A stretch of 64,000 nt of DNA from Panorpa germanica (lineage: Eukaryota; Arthropoda; Insecta; Mecoptera; Panorpidae). Made by a program: the position numbers and the translations under genes. Where the stretch lies: positions 4,716,334 to 4,780,333 of the forward strand of contig OY783204.1 of assembly GCA_963678705.1 (NCBI GenBank). The letters are read 5' to 3'. Positions within the stretch are counted from its first letter, which is position 1. The number at the start of each line of letters is the position of its first letter. Positions 24,410 to 33,904 of this stretch are shown piece by piece. The notes beneath the pieces are model-generated. The model did no database searches. It saw only the letters and a list, made by a program, of their open reading frames with translations, and was not told where the DNA came from.

Positions 24410-24530
24410 CACTACATTTTTAAAAATTTTCAGACCAATTTTAAGAACAAAGATTCTAAACGAAGTTTGAGAACCAGGTATTAAAGAAATTCATATATGC
24501 CATACCTTAACTTCGTTTACCATGCCAGTG
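24410..24530 (+). mobile_element. CACTR-ended MITE, copy 1
   Basis: A 121-bp element candidate starting CACTACATTTTTAAAAATTTTC and ending GCCAGTG. It shares a core (TTTGAGAACCAGGTATTAAA) and a second block (CCTTAA(C/T)TTCGTTTAC) with the inverted copy at 63,339-63,465, and the core with 33,415-33,560. The ends are inverted CACTR...YAGTG. I could not confirm a target duplication. The frame 24,267-24,470 crosses it and is not a gene. Confidence 0.5.
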
Positions 24531-25984
24531 CATTAATCCGATTTAAAATACATTTGGGTATTAATTTTCTATAAAATTTATTAACCCAATTTTTTAAATT
24601 TAAAATACATTTGGGTACCTTTTTATATGAAATTTATTATAAGAATTAAAAAAAAAAACACTTAGTGGTTAATATATTGTATCATATCTTTTGATTTTCT
24701 ATGTGATCTTTAAACAAACGGTAATCGAACGTGTTCCTTCTTTCCTTTACTTTTAATTCACATTGTTAAATATATTATAAGATATATTCTGAAAGAAAAA
24801 CACACAAATATTACCATTTGTAACCCTACCACTTATGGTAGTTTACTTTAAGAGAGGGAATATTATTTTACTCCCTTGCGTGAGGTTCTTTCTGATGAAC
24901 TGTATCACCTTGAATCTGGATGACTGAGCTTATTGTGAATGCTTTATATAGTATCAGAACTTACTAATTCATCTAATAATATTATGTGCATGTATTAGGT
25001 TTACTTACTTTTTCGCCTTGCAGGCTCTGCTTCTCTGCAACGAACTATCACTTTATTTTAATCCGCGACGAGACCGATAATTCTAGTGATTTTATAAATT
25101 AAAAAAATCTGTACACATTAACACTTATTCTTCTTTATTTGACATTCAACAATTTAATACATTTCTTTTTTATAATAGATAATTTCCTTAGTAACTTTAT
25201 GTCTCGTGTACCGGGGACGACTGACCATTTCTCAAACAAACCGTCATAGTGACGTGGTCTTTTAACTACTTGGGCCGACTGCCCAGATTTTCCTGAGTTT
25301 ATATAGTTCTAAATGTCTTTGTTCAACTATATGATCTCATTTGAATTCTAATTTGCTTAAAACTGAAATATAAATATCGCTTCGTAAACACTTGTTTGAA
25401 TTTTGAAATTTGGATCTAATATAAATATTATTTGAAGCTCTACGTGCTTTTGAACAAAAAGTTTAGCTAACGAATTTAAAATAATTAATGTAAATACTAT
25501 ACCGACCTTATACTGCCGGTCTCTTAAACGAATTATAGAAATATGCGTCATGGTTCTCTTGATAAAGAAATACTCGTAGATAATCTAAATATCGTACCGC
25601 CAGTTTGGCGTCTTAACAATCACAAAAAATATACGTTCTAGTTTAAATATGAACCTTTACATTTGGCTCCTAAACAGTAAGCAACCATGATCAATAATTA
25701 ATGAATCTATGCCACTGTTATACATTGGTCATTTTTTTCTATTAAATAAGGAGAACGAATTCAAGAAGATCGGATTCGAACTCGCAGTCTTAGGCATTGT
25801 AAGCAATCGCATTTACAACTAACCTACTTAGGACTAGTAAATTGTATTTAGTATGAATTGAATACATAAGTCATCTTCGTTCAGTTTTCTTTTATTTTCA
25901 AAAATCTTATAATATATTGTAAAATATTTATTAAATCAAATACACATTTTTATCTTGAAATGAAACCTACATTTTTGTTGTTAT
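24531..25984. other. Intron sequence, no gene
   Basis: AT-rich sequence between the first MITE and the BEL element. Only a tRNA-like relic near 25.8 kb stands out. Confidence 0.45.
25764..25836 (-). repeat. tRNA-like relic, possibly a SINE head
   Basis: On the minus strand TAGGTTAGTTGT resembles an RNA polymerase III A box and GAGTTCGAATCCG a B box, about 44 bases apart, with a small hairpin ATTGCTTACAAT between. The T stem does not pair properly, so it is not a working tRNA gene. A tRNA-derived SINE or tRNA pseudogene is likely. Confidence 0.35.
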
Positions 25985-25989
25985 ATATA

Positions 25990-26300
25990 TGTTAAAGAAA
26001 CAAATAAATATTTATCCTCAATTAAATATTTATTAATTTTCTTTTATTATTAAATTTATTTATTTATCTTAGTAACCTTTTAAAATTGTAAAATCATTAA
26101 CTTGAATCATTTGTTTTCAGTTCATTCATTCATTTTTATAGCTAACTAAAGCATGTTCATTTTATCGCAATAGTATATTTCTAATAAAAAGTATTATATA
26201 ATTACCAATGATTTTAATTACGAAACATCAGCAAACTTATACAATATTATAAATTGGGTGTTTACTTAATTGCATAGAAAAAGACACCCAAACCCAAACA
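25990..26300 (+). repeat. BEL 5' LTR
   Basis: 311-bp LTR starting TGTTAAAGAAAC and ending CCCAAACCCAAACA, identical by eye to the 3' LTR at 31,025-31,335. TG...CA ends are intact. Confidence 0.92.
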
Positions 26301-26320
26301 TTGGTCCTTCGAGCCGGATA
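26301..26320 (+). promoter_or_regulatory. Primer-binding site of the BEL element
   Basis: TTGGTCCTTCGAGCCGGATA lies immediately after the 5' LTR, the expected place for the tRNA primer site. A similar TGGTCCTTCGAGC follows the left LTR of the second BEL unit near 61,009, which supports a shared primer. Confidence 0.7.
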
Positions 26321-26335
26321 TCGTAAATTAATCAT

Positions 26336-26553
26336 TTGGTCCTTATAACAACGGATGTCGTCAAGCAACTATTGTTGCATATAACAACGGATGTCATAAA
26401 ACAACCATTGGTGCTTATAGCAACGGATGTCGTCAACCAACCATTGTTCCATTGAGCAACGGATGTTATCAACCAACCATTGGTGCTTATAGCAACGGAT
26501 GTCGTCAACCAACCATTGTTCCATTGAGCAACGGATGTTGTCAACCAACCATT
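26336..26553 (+). repeat. 36-bp minisatellite next to the primer site
   Basis: CAACGGATG recurs at 26,349, 26,385, 26,421, 26,457, 26,493 and 26,529, an exact 36-bp period over six units. Units alternate between a GTGCTTATAG and a TTCCATTGAG version from the third on, giving a 72-bp higher-order repeat. The first unit starts TTGGTCCTT, the same nine bases as the primer site 35 bp upstream, so the array may have grown from it. Long minus-strand frames here (70 and 89 residues) are artefacts of a period divisible by three. Confidence 0.85.
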
Positions 26554-26803
26554 TTTGAACAGCTATTGTGAATTGAACAAAATGAATCCACACCATCTTC
26601 GAAAATTGATTATGAGGTAAAATATTGAAATTCTGCATATTACACTACAACATAGCTGGGAATTGATTATCTGGAGCATAAAAATACTGCATATATGATC
26701 TAGTTTTGATGTTACCGATAAATAATTAATAACCCCATTTGCATCTTATTTATAATTGCTTTCAATATTATATTTTACATTCGTTCTCATAGAAATGGTC
26801 ACT

Positions 26804-27449
26804 TATACCTCAACCTCATAGAGTTGATTTAATAGGTATATACATACATTAATTTAAATATACGTCAACCTCATAGAGTTGATTTCATACGTATATGTTT
26901 AATCATTTATACCTCAACCTCATAGAGTTGATTTAATAGGTATATACATACATTAATTTAAATATACGTCAACCTCATAGAGTTGATTTCATACGTATAT
27001 GTTTAATCATTTATACCTCAACCTCATAGAGTTGATTTAATAGGTATATACATACATTAATTTAAATATACGTCAACCTCATAGAGTTGATTTCATACGT
27101 ATATGTTTAATCATTTATACCCCAACCTCATAGAGTTGATTTTATAGGTATATACTATAATTTATGTATACCTCAACCCCACAAAGTTGATTTCATAGGT
27201 ATATACATAAATTTAAATATACGTCAACCCCACAAAGTTGATTTCATACGTATATGTTTAATCACTTATACCTCAACCTCATAGAGTTGATTTTATAGGT
27301 ATATACTATATTTAATTTATACCTCAACCCCACAAAGTTGATTTCACAGGTATATACATTAATTTAAATATACGTCAACCCCACAAAGTTGATTTTATAC
27401 GTATATTTTTAATCATCTATACCGCAACCCCACAAAGTTGTTAGGTATA
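26804..27449 (+). repeat. Array of 13 hairpin modules in the BEL leader
   Basis: Thirteen modules spaced about 50 bp apart; the first six form three 104-bp pairs. Each has outer arms TATACCT...AGGTATA or TATACGT...ACGTATA (or trimmed forms) and an inner stem CAAC...GTTG around a CTCATAGA or CCCACAAA loop. When the left arm reads CCT the right reads AGG, and when it reads CGT the right reads ACG; I found no module that breaks this. The array ends about 50 bp before the gag ATG. Preserved pairing suggests an RNA structure with a role in packaging, dimerisation or translation, or a palindromic DNA repeat kept by gene conversion. Confidence 0.85.
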
Positions 27450-27502
27450 TACATAACTTATTTACTGTTTTGATTAAATATTCAATCATATTTATTATCA
27501 TC

Positions 27503-29100
27503 ATGGCAGTATTAAAAAAACTAAATGCTAAATTGCATTGCATTCAATCTACTTTAGATATTCATATCAAATTAATTGATAAAATAAATGTAGATGATCC
27601 TTCTACTTATAATATTCACAAAATAAGATCTTTTAAAAGAATATGTTTTCCTCTGTATGATGAATTACAAGAAACTTGCACTTCAATACTGAAATTAAAT
27701 ATTGATAACGATTCTGAAATAAAAAGAATAAATGATATACGTGCTGATCTTTACAATAAATATGTAGATATAGAGTCCGTATTAAATGAAATACTTCCTG
27801 ATCCTGAACTGGAATCATCTCTAAATAAAAGTAATTCATGCAATCATACTAATAACAATATTGAAAAACCTCATACTTCTGTACCTACTTTCTACGGTGA
27901 TATTGCAAGTTGGAATGCCTTTAAATCAAATTATATAAGCTTGATTCACAGTCAAGTTAATTTTTCTAATCTCAAATAGCTTCATTTACTTAGAAGTTAT
28001 TTAAAGGGTGAAGCACTTGATAACATATCATACGTAGAAATTGATGGCAAAAACTACAATTTATGCTGGGAACTTTTGCTTGAAATTTACGACAGTACAA
28101 ATCAAAGAATTTCTCATCACATTAATTCATTTTTAAATATCCCTAATTTAAATTTAGAATCTAGTGATAACTTGAGAACCACAGCATCCCTCATTAGAAA
28201 ATATGTAAAGTCTTTGGAAAATAGTATTCCTCATATATCTGAAAAACGTTGGGATAAATATACTACTGCTTTAATTTTCAAAAAGTTAGATTCTTCCACT
28301 AGAGCTCAATGGCATTTGTCTCAAAGCTCTAAAAATGATTTTCTAACTGTTGATTCACTTCTATCAAGCATGTTGGAACGTGCCCATGAAATTGATGAGC
28401 AACGTGAATATTTAAAAGTTAGTGCGAAACCCAAGTCTCAGAAATCTGTAGTAGTTTCTCAGAATAATAAATGCTATTTTTGTAATGGCAATCACCCAGT
28501 CCACCAATGCAAGACATTTTCTAATTGGACAGTAAGTTCACGTATTAAACAAGCCAGAAAACATAATTTATGTTTGAACTGTATGGGAAAAGGTCACCTT
28601 ACTAAAAAATGCACTTCAAAATACTCATGTAATGTATGTGGTAAGATGCATCATACTCTGCTGCACTTATTTCCTTCGACCTCTAAACCACCTCAAAATG
28701 ATTTAGCTATACCACCCACCTCTAGTGATACTTTCACATCTCAAACTCTAAATGCTAATCAAACTTTGCATTCAACAGCATTAGTTGAAGACATTGATGA
28801 TAAAGGTAAATCTATTATAGCAAGGACATTACTTGATAATATAAGTCAAACCAGTTTTATAACTAAACATCTAGCTCATAAATTAAGTAATAACCTAATG
28901 AATACTAGTGTAGTTATATCTGGAATTGGCAATGCATCTACAAATATCACTTCTAAAATAAATGTAAATATACATTCTTTAACTACACAGTTTAATTGTC
29001 TAGTTATGGACAAAATAATTAATAAAATACAGCACTCTGAAATAAATATTTCAAACTCTGTGATTCCTAAACACATCAAACTAAAATATCCACATTTCAA
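27503..29100 (+). pseudogene. BEL gag and protease-like region, one in-frame stop
   Basis: The frame starts at ATG 27,503 (MAVLKKLNAKLHCIQ) and stays in one frame to 29,500 apart from a TAG at 27,977-27,979. The N-terminal coiled part is followed by VPTFYGDIASWNAFKSNYI, typical of BEL gag, then a capsid-like region and CCHC-type fingers (CYFCNGNHPVHQC, CLNCMGKGHLTKKC, CNVCGKMHHTLLH; ~28,470-28,670). A degraded protease-like stretch follows (ARTLLDNISQTSFIT, ~28,820-28,860; the usual DSGS-type site reads DNIS). Gag forms the particle. The single stop suggests recent loss. Confidence 0.8.
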
Positions 29101-30094
29101 TAATCCAAACCTGAAGCAACTTGCTGAACGCTGTCATAGAAATAATCTAATTTTATACAGCACTGGTTTTAAATTAAGAAATTGGATATCAAATTCACAT
29201 ATATTATTATCAGGTATCAAAGGTACTAACTCGGATAAACATTTTATAATCGATTCTAATGATTCGGAAAATGTCAAGACCCTTGGGGTAAAATGGGATT
29301 CTGAATCCGACACCTTTAAGTATAATATTATTTTTAAGCCACCTGATATTAAATATACTAAACGCAATATTTTGTTATTTATTTCCAAAATATTTAATCC
29401 ATTAGGATTACTATCACCTTGCATCATTTCATTTAAAATTATGATTCAAACATTATGGTTACATAAATTGAATTGGGATGATGAATTACCACAAAATTAG
29501 GTTGAATTTTGGTTAACATTAATACAAAATTTACCAGAATTAAATAACTTTTCAATACTTAGGAAAGTTATAATCTTAGACTGCATTAATATAGAGTTAC
29601 ATGATTTTTGTGATGCCTTAGAAAAGGCTTATGGCGCCTGCATATATTTTAAATCTTTTAACATTCAAGGCGATTCACAATTATCGTTAGTACATTCTAA
29701 ATCTAAGGTTGCACCACTAAAAATACTTAGCATTCCTTGTTCAGAGTTATGCTCAGCTTTAATATTGAGTAGAATGACTCAAAAATTAATAAGCACTCTA
29801 CCTATCAAGATTAATAAAGTTATACTTTGGTCTGATTCGACAATAGTATTATCTTGGTTAAAACTTTCACCACATACTTTAAAGGTATTTATAGCTAATC
29901 GTATCTCTGAAATACAATCAATTATGATGGACCCGTTTCAATGGAGTCACATACCTAAAGACAGTAACCCTGCTGATTATATTTCCCATGGTACAATTGC
30001 TAACCAAGTCATAAATAATTATTTATGGTGTTGGTCATGCCTTTTCTGGTTTAAACAATCTTTGGATTTGTGGCCTTTTAAATGTAAACCTTAA
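29101..30094 (+). pseudogene. BEL pol remnant: RT tail and RNase H, RT core deleted
   Basis: The frame passes from the post-protease segment (HIKLKYPHFNNPN, ~29,070) straight to the end of reverse transcriptase (GFKLRNWISNSHILLSG, ~29,165; KTLGVKWDSESDTF, ~29,280), so the palm with its catalytic YxDD is missing. Next come LLFISKIFNPLGLLSPCII and, after a stop at 29,498, the BEL-type RNase H (YGACIYFKSF at ~29,630; SELCSALIL at ~29,740; ILWSDSTIVLSWLK at ~29,825; HIPKDSNPADYISHG at ~29,950). Pol ends at a stop at 30,092. The clean junction suggests one deletion of several hundred base pairs or more. Confidence 0.8.
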
Positions 30095-30194
30095 TTAATA
30101 TAATATTAATTATGCCGGTCCGATATTATTTAAAAATCGGTAAGGACTTTTTAGGAGCTTTCATTAAAGCAGCTTACATTTTTTTATATATATA

Positions 30195-30875
30195 TATACT
30201 TTACTACTAAAGCAATTCATTTTGAATTTGTTACGGAATTGACTCAATGTTTCCTCGCAGCACTTAATCGGTTTATATTTCGCTGTGGAAATCCTTACAC
30301 TATATACTCCGATAATGGAACTAACTTTGTGGGAACTAACAATATTTTAGCAAAATTTCTTGCTAATGAGTCAAAGACTTCTAAACTTGCAGTTTCTGCT
30401 TCTGATTTATCCATTACTTGGAAACTCAAACCACCCAGACCTCTACATTTTGGTAGGCTGTGGGAAACGAATGTAAAATCTACTTAGTCATTTGAAAAAA
30501 GTTCTAATGAATAGTTATCTTTCTTATAAAGATTTATATACTCTTTTGACAAAAGTAGAAGCAATCTTAAATTCCCGATCATTATATGCTATATCCTCTG
30601 ATCCTAACTATTTAACTCCTATCACTCCTGGATACTTAATTATCGGTCGCTTCATTACTAGTATCACACCAGCAGCGCAACCTCCAGTTAATTTAAATAA
30701 AATGCAACGCTTCTCTGATATACAAGATTGTATTCAACATTACTGGAAAAGATGGTCATCTGATTATATCAATCACTGCCAACAAAGAAGCAAATGGAAG
30801 ACAACTACTAGTCCAGACATTAAAATAGGATCTCTGGTCTTAATTAAGGAAGACAATATGCCACCAACCCAATAG
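30195..30875 (+). pseudogene. BEL integrase core and C-terminal part
   Basis: Begins inside the integrase core (AIHFEFVTELTQ, ~30,212), with YTIYSDNGTNFVGTNN (~30,300) containing the second catalytic aspartate, and PRPLHFGRLWE (~30,440). After a stop and shift near 30,485, LTKVEAILNSRSLYAISSDP contains the glutamate region (~30,550). The C-terminal part ends with KIGSLVLIKEDNMPP at 30,875. The zinc-binding N-terminus and the first aspartate region are missing. The 3' LTR follows 150 bp later. Confidence 0.75.
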
Positions 30876-31024
30876 GCATTAGGACGAATAATAAAATCAT
30901 TCACAAGCACGAGTAGCAGTATTAAAACACACAATATGGTGAAACTACTAGAGCCGTAAGAAAAATTGCCTTACTACCCTTAGACAATCTTGATGCACCT
31001 GCCGATACATCAACGGGGGAAGTA

Positions 31025-31335
31025 TGTTAAAGAAACAAATAAATATTTATCCTCAATTAAATATTTATTAATTTTCTTTTATTATTAAATTTATTTATTT
31101 ATCTTAGTAACCTTTTAAAATTGTAAAATCATTAACTTGAATCATTTGTTTTCAGTTCATTCATTCATTTTTATAGCTAACTAAAGCATGTTCATTTTAT
31201 CGCAATAGTATATTTCTAATAAAAAGTATTATATAATTACCAATGATTTTAATTACGAAACATCAGCAAACTTATACAATATTATAAATTGGGTGTTTAC
31301 TTAATTGCATAGAAAAAGACACCCAAACCCAAACA
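31025..31335 (+). repeat. BEL 3' LTR
   Basis: 311 bp, identical by eye to the 5' LTR. It is preceded by ACGGGGGAAG at about 31,013-31,022, a possible short polypurine tract, and followed by the ATATA target duplication. Confidence 0.92.
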
Positions 31336-31340
31336 ATATA

Positions 31341-32272
31341 TATTTTTTTTAAATTTACTTTAACATGTTATTAATTGATACAAAAATAATAATATTACTG
31401 TAATAATATTATTGATTGGAAAGAGAAATATATTGTATTCACGAGAGCACACATGTGGTAATACTGATAACAGAACTTCGACGATAATTAGTTATTGCAA
31501 TTAAGAAAGAAGCTGCATTAGAAACATAAGATGTAATATTACTAATACTATTTTCGAGTTTCAACTTTCAAGTGCGCGTTTTGCAACAAAACAAATAGTT
31601 TCATTTATTAAATGTATTTATTAAATAACCTCTTCTCTATGAATTCATTTAAAGATATTAGTAATAGTAATTTTACAATTCAATTTGTATTAGGATTAAT
31701 ATATATTTCTTAAATTGAATCATTTTTTCTCTAAAATTATTTAAGATCCTTTTTTGAGAAAATATATTAATTTTAATTCAAAACACTGTATCTTATGCTA
31801 AAACAAATTAATATACATTGCTGTCTAAAATCTGTATTAAATTTCAGTACATTTTTAACACTGTACACATCCCAAAACAAATACGAAATGCAGACAAAAA
31901 CCGACCAAAAAACATACTGGAACGATAAACAGAGTTTTAACTGCTTCCAACTCGTTTCATCGTTAAGGTGTCTTTGTTTCCTTTCTTTCTTATTTATATT
32001 TTCGTAATACGCTATTCAGATTCTACGAATATAATACTATGGCTACTTCAGAATGAAGCTTCTTTTTTATTAACTAACAATTATACTTTAAACTTTTTTT
32101 GTTCCCTCTATTTGGTCCCGTGCTTCGAGCATCCGCTCCACTCGCTTCATTTTACGGGCTGGCACTGATCACAACACAAAATGTCGTCTTCATTCTCCAC
32201 GTTTAAATACCTATTGTTGCACTGTTCATGCTCCAGTTCTGATTCGAATTAATATAAATACGTGTTCTACAG
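31341..32272. other. End of long intron, nothing recognised
   Basis: AT-rich non-coding sequence up to the exon B acceptor. Short frames (31,795-32,007; 31,968-32,168) have low-complexity hydrophobic translations and no family resemblance. Confidence 0.4.
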
Positions 32273-32402
32273 GTCAAATACTGGCGTAGATTCTTCGTTG
32301 GCCGCACTCCGGCCACGAAGTGCAGCCCTCGACAACCAGGAGGAAGTGATGAAGCCGACGCCGTCCAGAGGAGCCTGGGGAAGTGGTGGACCATCGCCGC
32401 TG
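32273..32402 (+). CDS. Probable host-gene exon B
   Basis: 130-bp GC-rich exon candidate between GTGTTCTACAG (acceptor ending 32,272) and CTG|GTAGTG. Taking one base to complete the last codon of exon A, it encodes 43 residues (SNTGVDSSLAALRPRSAALD ... KPTPSRGAWGSGGPSPL) and ends in phase 0. Composition is disordered and Pro/Ser/Gly-rich, like a cytoplasmic tail. The minus-strand frame 32,203-32,442 is a shadow. Confidence comes from the length and phase fit with A and C rather than from homology. Confidence 0.6.
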
Positions 32403-32895
32403 GTAGTGTTTCTGTCATATTAGTTAGAACCTGAATACACACGCTCGCACATGTTGGACTCCGAATCGCACATGCTCTTTGTTCCTATTAAGCCGGTACC
32501 AAACGATGAGTGAACTTGAACATGAGTGATGATGAGTTTGATTCAAATGCTTGCTCCAGTGTGTGAGTCAAATATTAGAAGATATACATGGCAGTTTGGC
32601 CTTTGTTGGACGATTCGTGCAGCAGTGCATGATGCGGCTTTTCGTTTCATAGTGGCTTATTCTCTATGTAGACTTATAAATTTCGCTTCCAAAACTTCTT
32701 GTTTTCACTACACGACATTATTAATATCACGTCAGGAGTTGTACTAAACTGTCAATGGCAAAAATGCTATTCGTTTTGGAGCCGAGCAAGGCAGCCACAG
32801 TTAATCGATCTAGTAGCAAGTTGGCCAACTTATGCGAGCGTCTTTCAGTTTTATTTTATGTCGCTGTTTGCATAACTGTTCATTTTATTTTGTAG

Positions 32896-33093
32896 GTGCG
32901 CCCATTGAGTGCTGGACCATTTCACAGACCCCCTTCCCCCTCACAGGTGGATGTTGCTAGAATCATGGCACCGCAACCCGAATTCCAAGACACACCAAGT
33001 ATTCTCGAAACAATTCAGAGTACCAGTTCAATTACAAACGCAATTCAAGTGGAATTACGAAAATATAACTCAAAAAATGAAAGTGAAGCTTAG
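32896..33093 (+). CDS. Probable host-gene terminal exon C
   Basis: Follows a good polypyrimidine tract and acceptor (TTCATTTTATTTTGTAG, ending 32,895), 493 bp after exon B. It opens in phase 0 as expected and encodes 65 residues (VRPLSAGPFHRPPSPSQVDV ... PSILETIQSTSSITNAIQVE ... NSKNESEA) before TAG at 33,091-33,093. With A and B this gives a ~180-residue Pro/Ser-rich C-terminal tail of a larger protein. No domain recognised; it could be the cytoplasmic tail of a membrane protein. A competing frame at 32,909 is open for 74 residues but would put a stop right after exon B. Confidence 0.6.
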   Translation: MRPLSAGPFHRPPSPSQVDVARIMAPQPEFQDTPSILETIQSTSSITNAIQVELRKYNSKNESEA

Positions 33094-33414
33094 ACAGTTC
33101 TCCTTCGCATTCGTTCGACGTGCGTACTGTTAGTGTATCATTGTCCATTTCTGTTTTCTTTAAAGTAGATGATGTCACTACTGATATGAATATCTTATTC
33201 TCATAATTTTTTACAGTGCTACAAAAGGTAGATAAAAAGTAATGTTCATGTTAATATTTTGCCATAAACAGCCGTAAAAGTTGACACCATAAAACCTGTT
33301 GACACAGAAGGAGGCTGTGGCAGTTTATACTATATTTAATGTACTATTTTTTACGTTGTATTATTTTTTTATACTAAAACATAATTTTATACATATATTC
33401 ATAATTGAAACGTA
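33094..33414 (+). other. Likely 3' UTR and flank of the host gene
   Basis: Non-coding sequence after the exon C stop. I see no convincing cleavage signal before the MITE at 33,415; an AATAAA is present at 33,607-33,612. Confidence 0.35.
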
Positions 33415-33560
33415 CACTATCAAAAAAAAAACTGTATAAATTTTAGAACAGCTCTAAAGCATATTTTAGAACCAGGTATTAAAAAAAATTCAGATCCCAG
33501 AACATTAATTTTCATAACATTTATAATGCATTTTCAAAATTAAGAACATTTTTAACAGTG
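33415..33560 (+). mobile_element. CACTR-ended MITE, copy 2
   Basis: 146-bp candidate from CACTATCAAAAAAAAAACTG to TTTTTAACAGTG, with the shared core TTAGAACCAGGTATTAAAAA at 33,466. Less similar to the other two copies outside the core. Confidence 0.45.
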
Positions 33561-33904
33561 ACAGTTTTTAGGCAATTTTCTTCACAGCATCATTAATTAA
33601 ATGTAAAATAAACTTAGAATATTGTACTAATAGATTAGCTTAAATGTAGCGTTATATAATCTTGCGTATGAAGGAATCGCAATGTAATAGCAAAGATAAT
33701 TTTTAATAATACTATAATATAATATTAACCTAAAATATTTTATAAGTAGAGTACATTTTTATGTTAAATTAACCTTAAATATATGTAACCGTATTCGAAA
33801 GAAAGTCAGTAACTGTCTTCTTTGATTCTTCTTCTATTTTAGGAGAAATTTACATTTAAAATAGATTTTTTTCCATTTAATCATTAAAAGATAACCAGAC
33901 CTGA

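Larger units (their letters stand above)
25985..31340 (+). mobile_element. Complete BEL/Pao insertion with identical LTRs
   Basis: Two LTRs of 311 bp (25,990-26,300 and 31,025-31,335) enclose 4.7 kb and are flanked by a perfect 5-bp target duplication, ATATA (25,985-25,989 and 31,336-31,340). I see no difference between the LTRs by eye, so insertion was recent. Inside, in order: primer site, 36-bp minisatellite, hairpin array, gag, a protease-like region, reverse transcriptase tail without its core, RNase H, and integrase without its N-terminal part. The coding region is deleted and has stops, so this copy must have been moved by proteins from another copy. It lies in the long intron of the probable host gene. 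Confidence 0.9.

Noticed and set aside
26332-26638. Two minus-strand frames with repetitive translation (TTSVAQWNNGWL)
   Set aside because: They only reflect the 36-bp minisatellite, whose period is a multiple of three; the strand is opposite to the BEL element.
26336-27449. CRISPR-like array of regular repeats
   Set aside because: Eukaryotic context, no unique spacers, and the repeats lie inside an LTR element leader.
32203-32442. 79-residue minus-strand frame
   Set aside because: Overlaps exon B, whose splice sites and phase support the plus strand.
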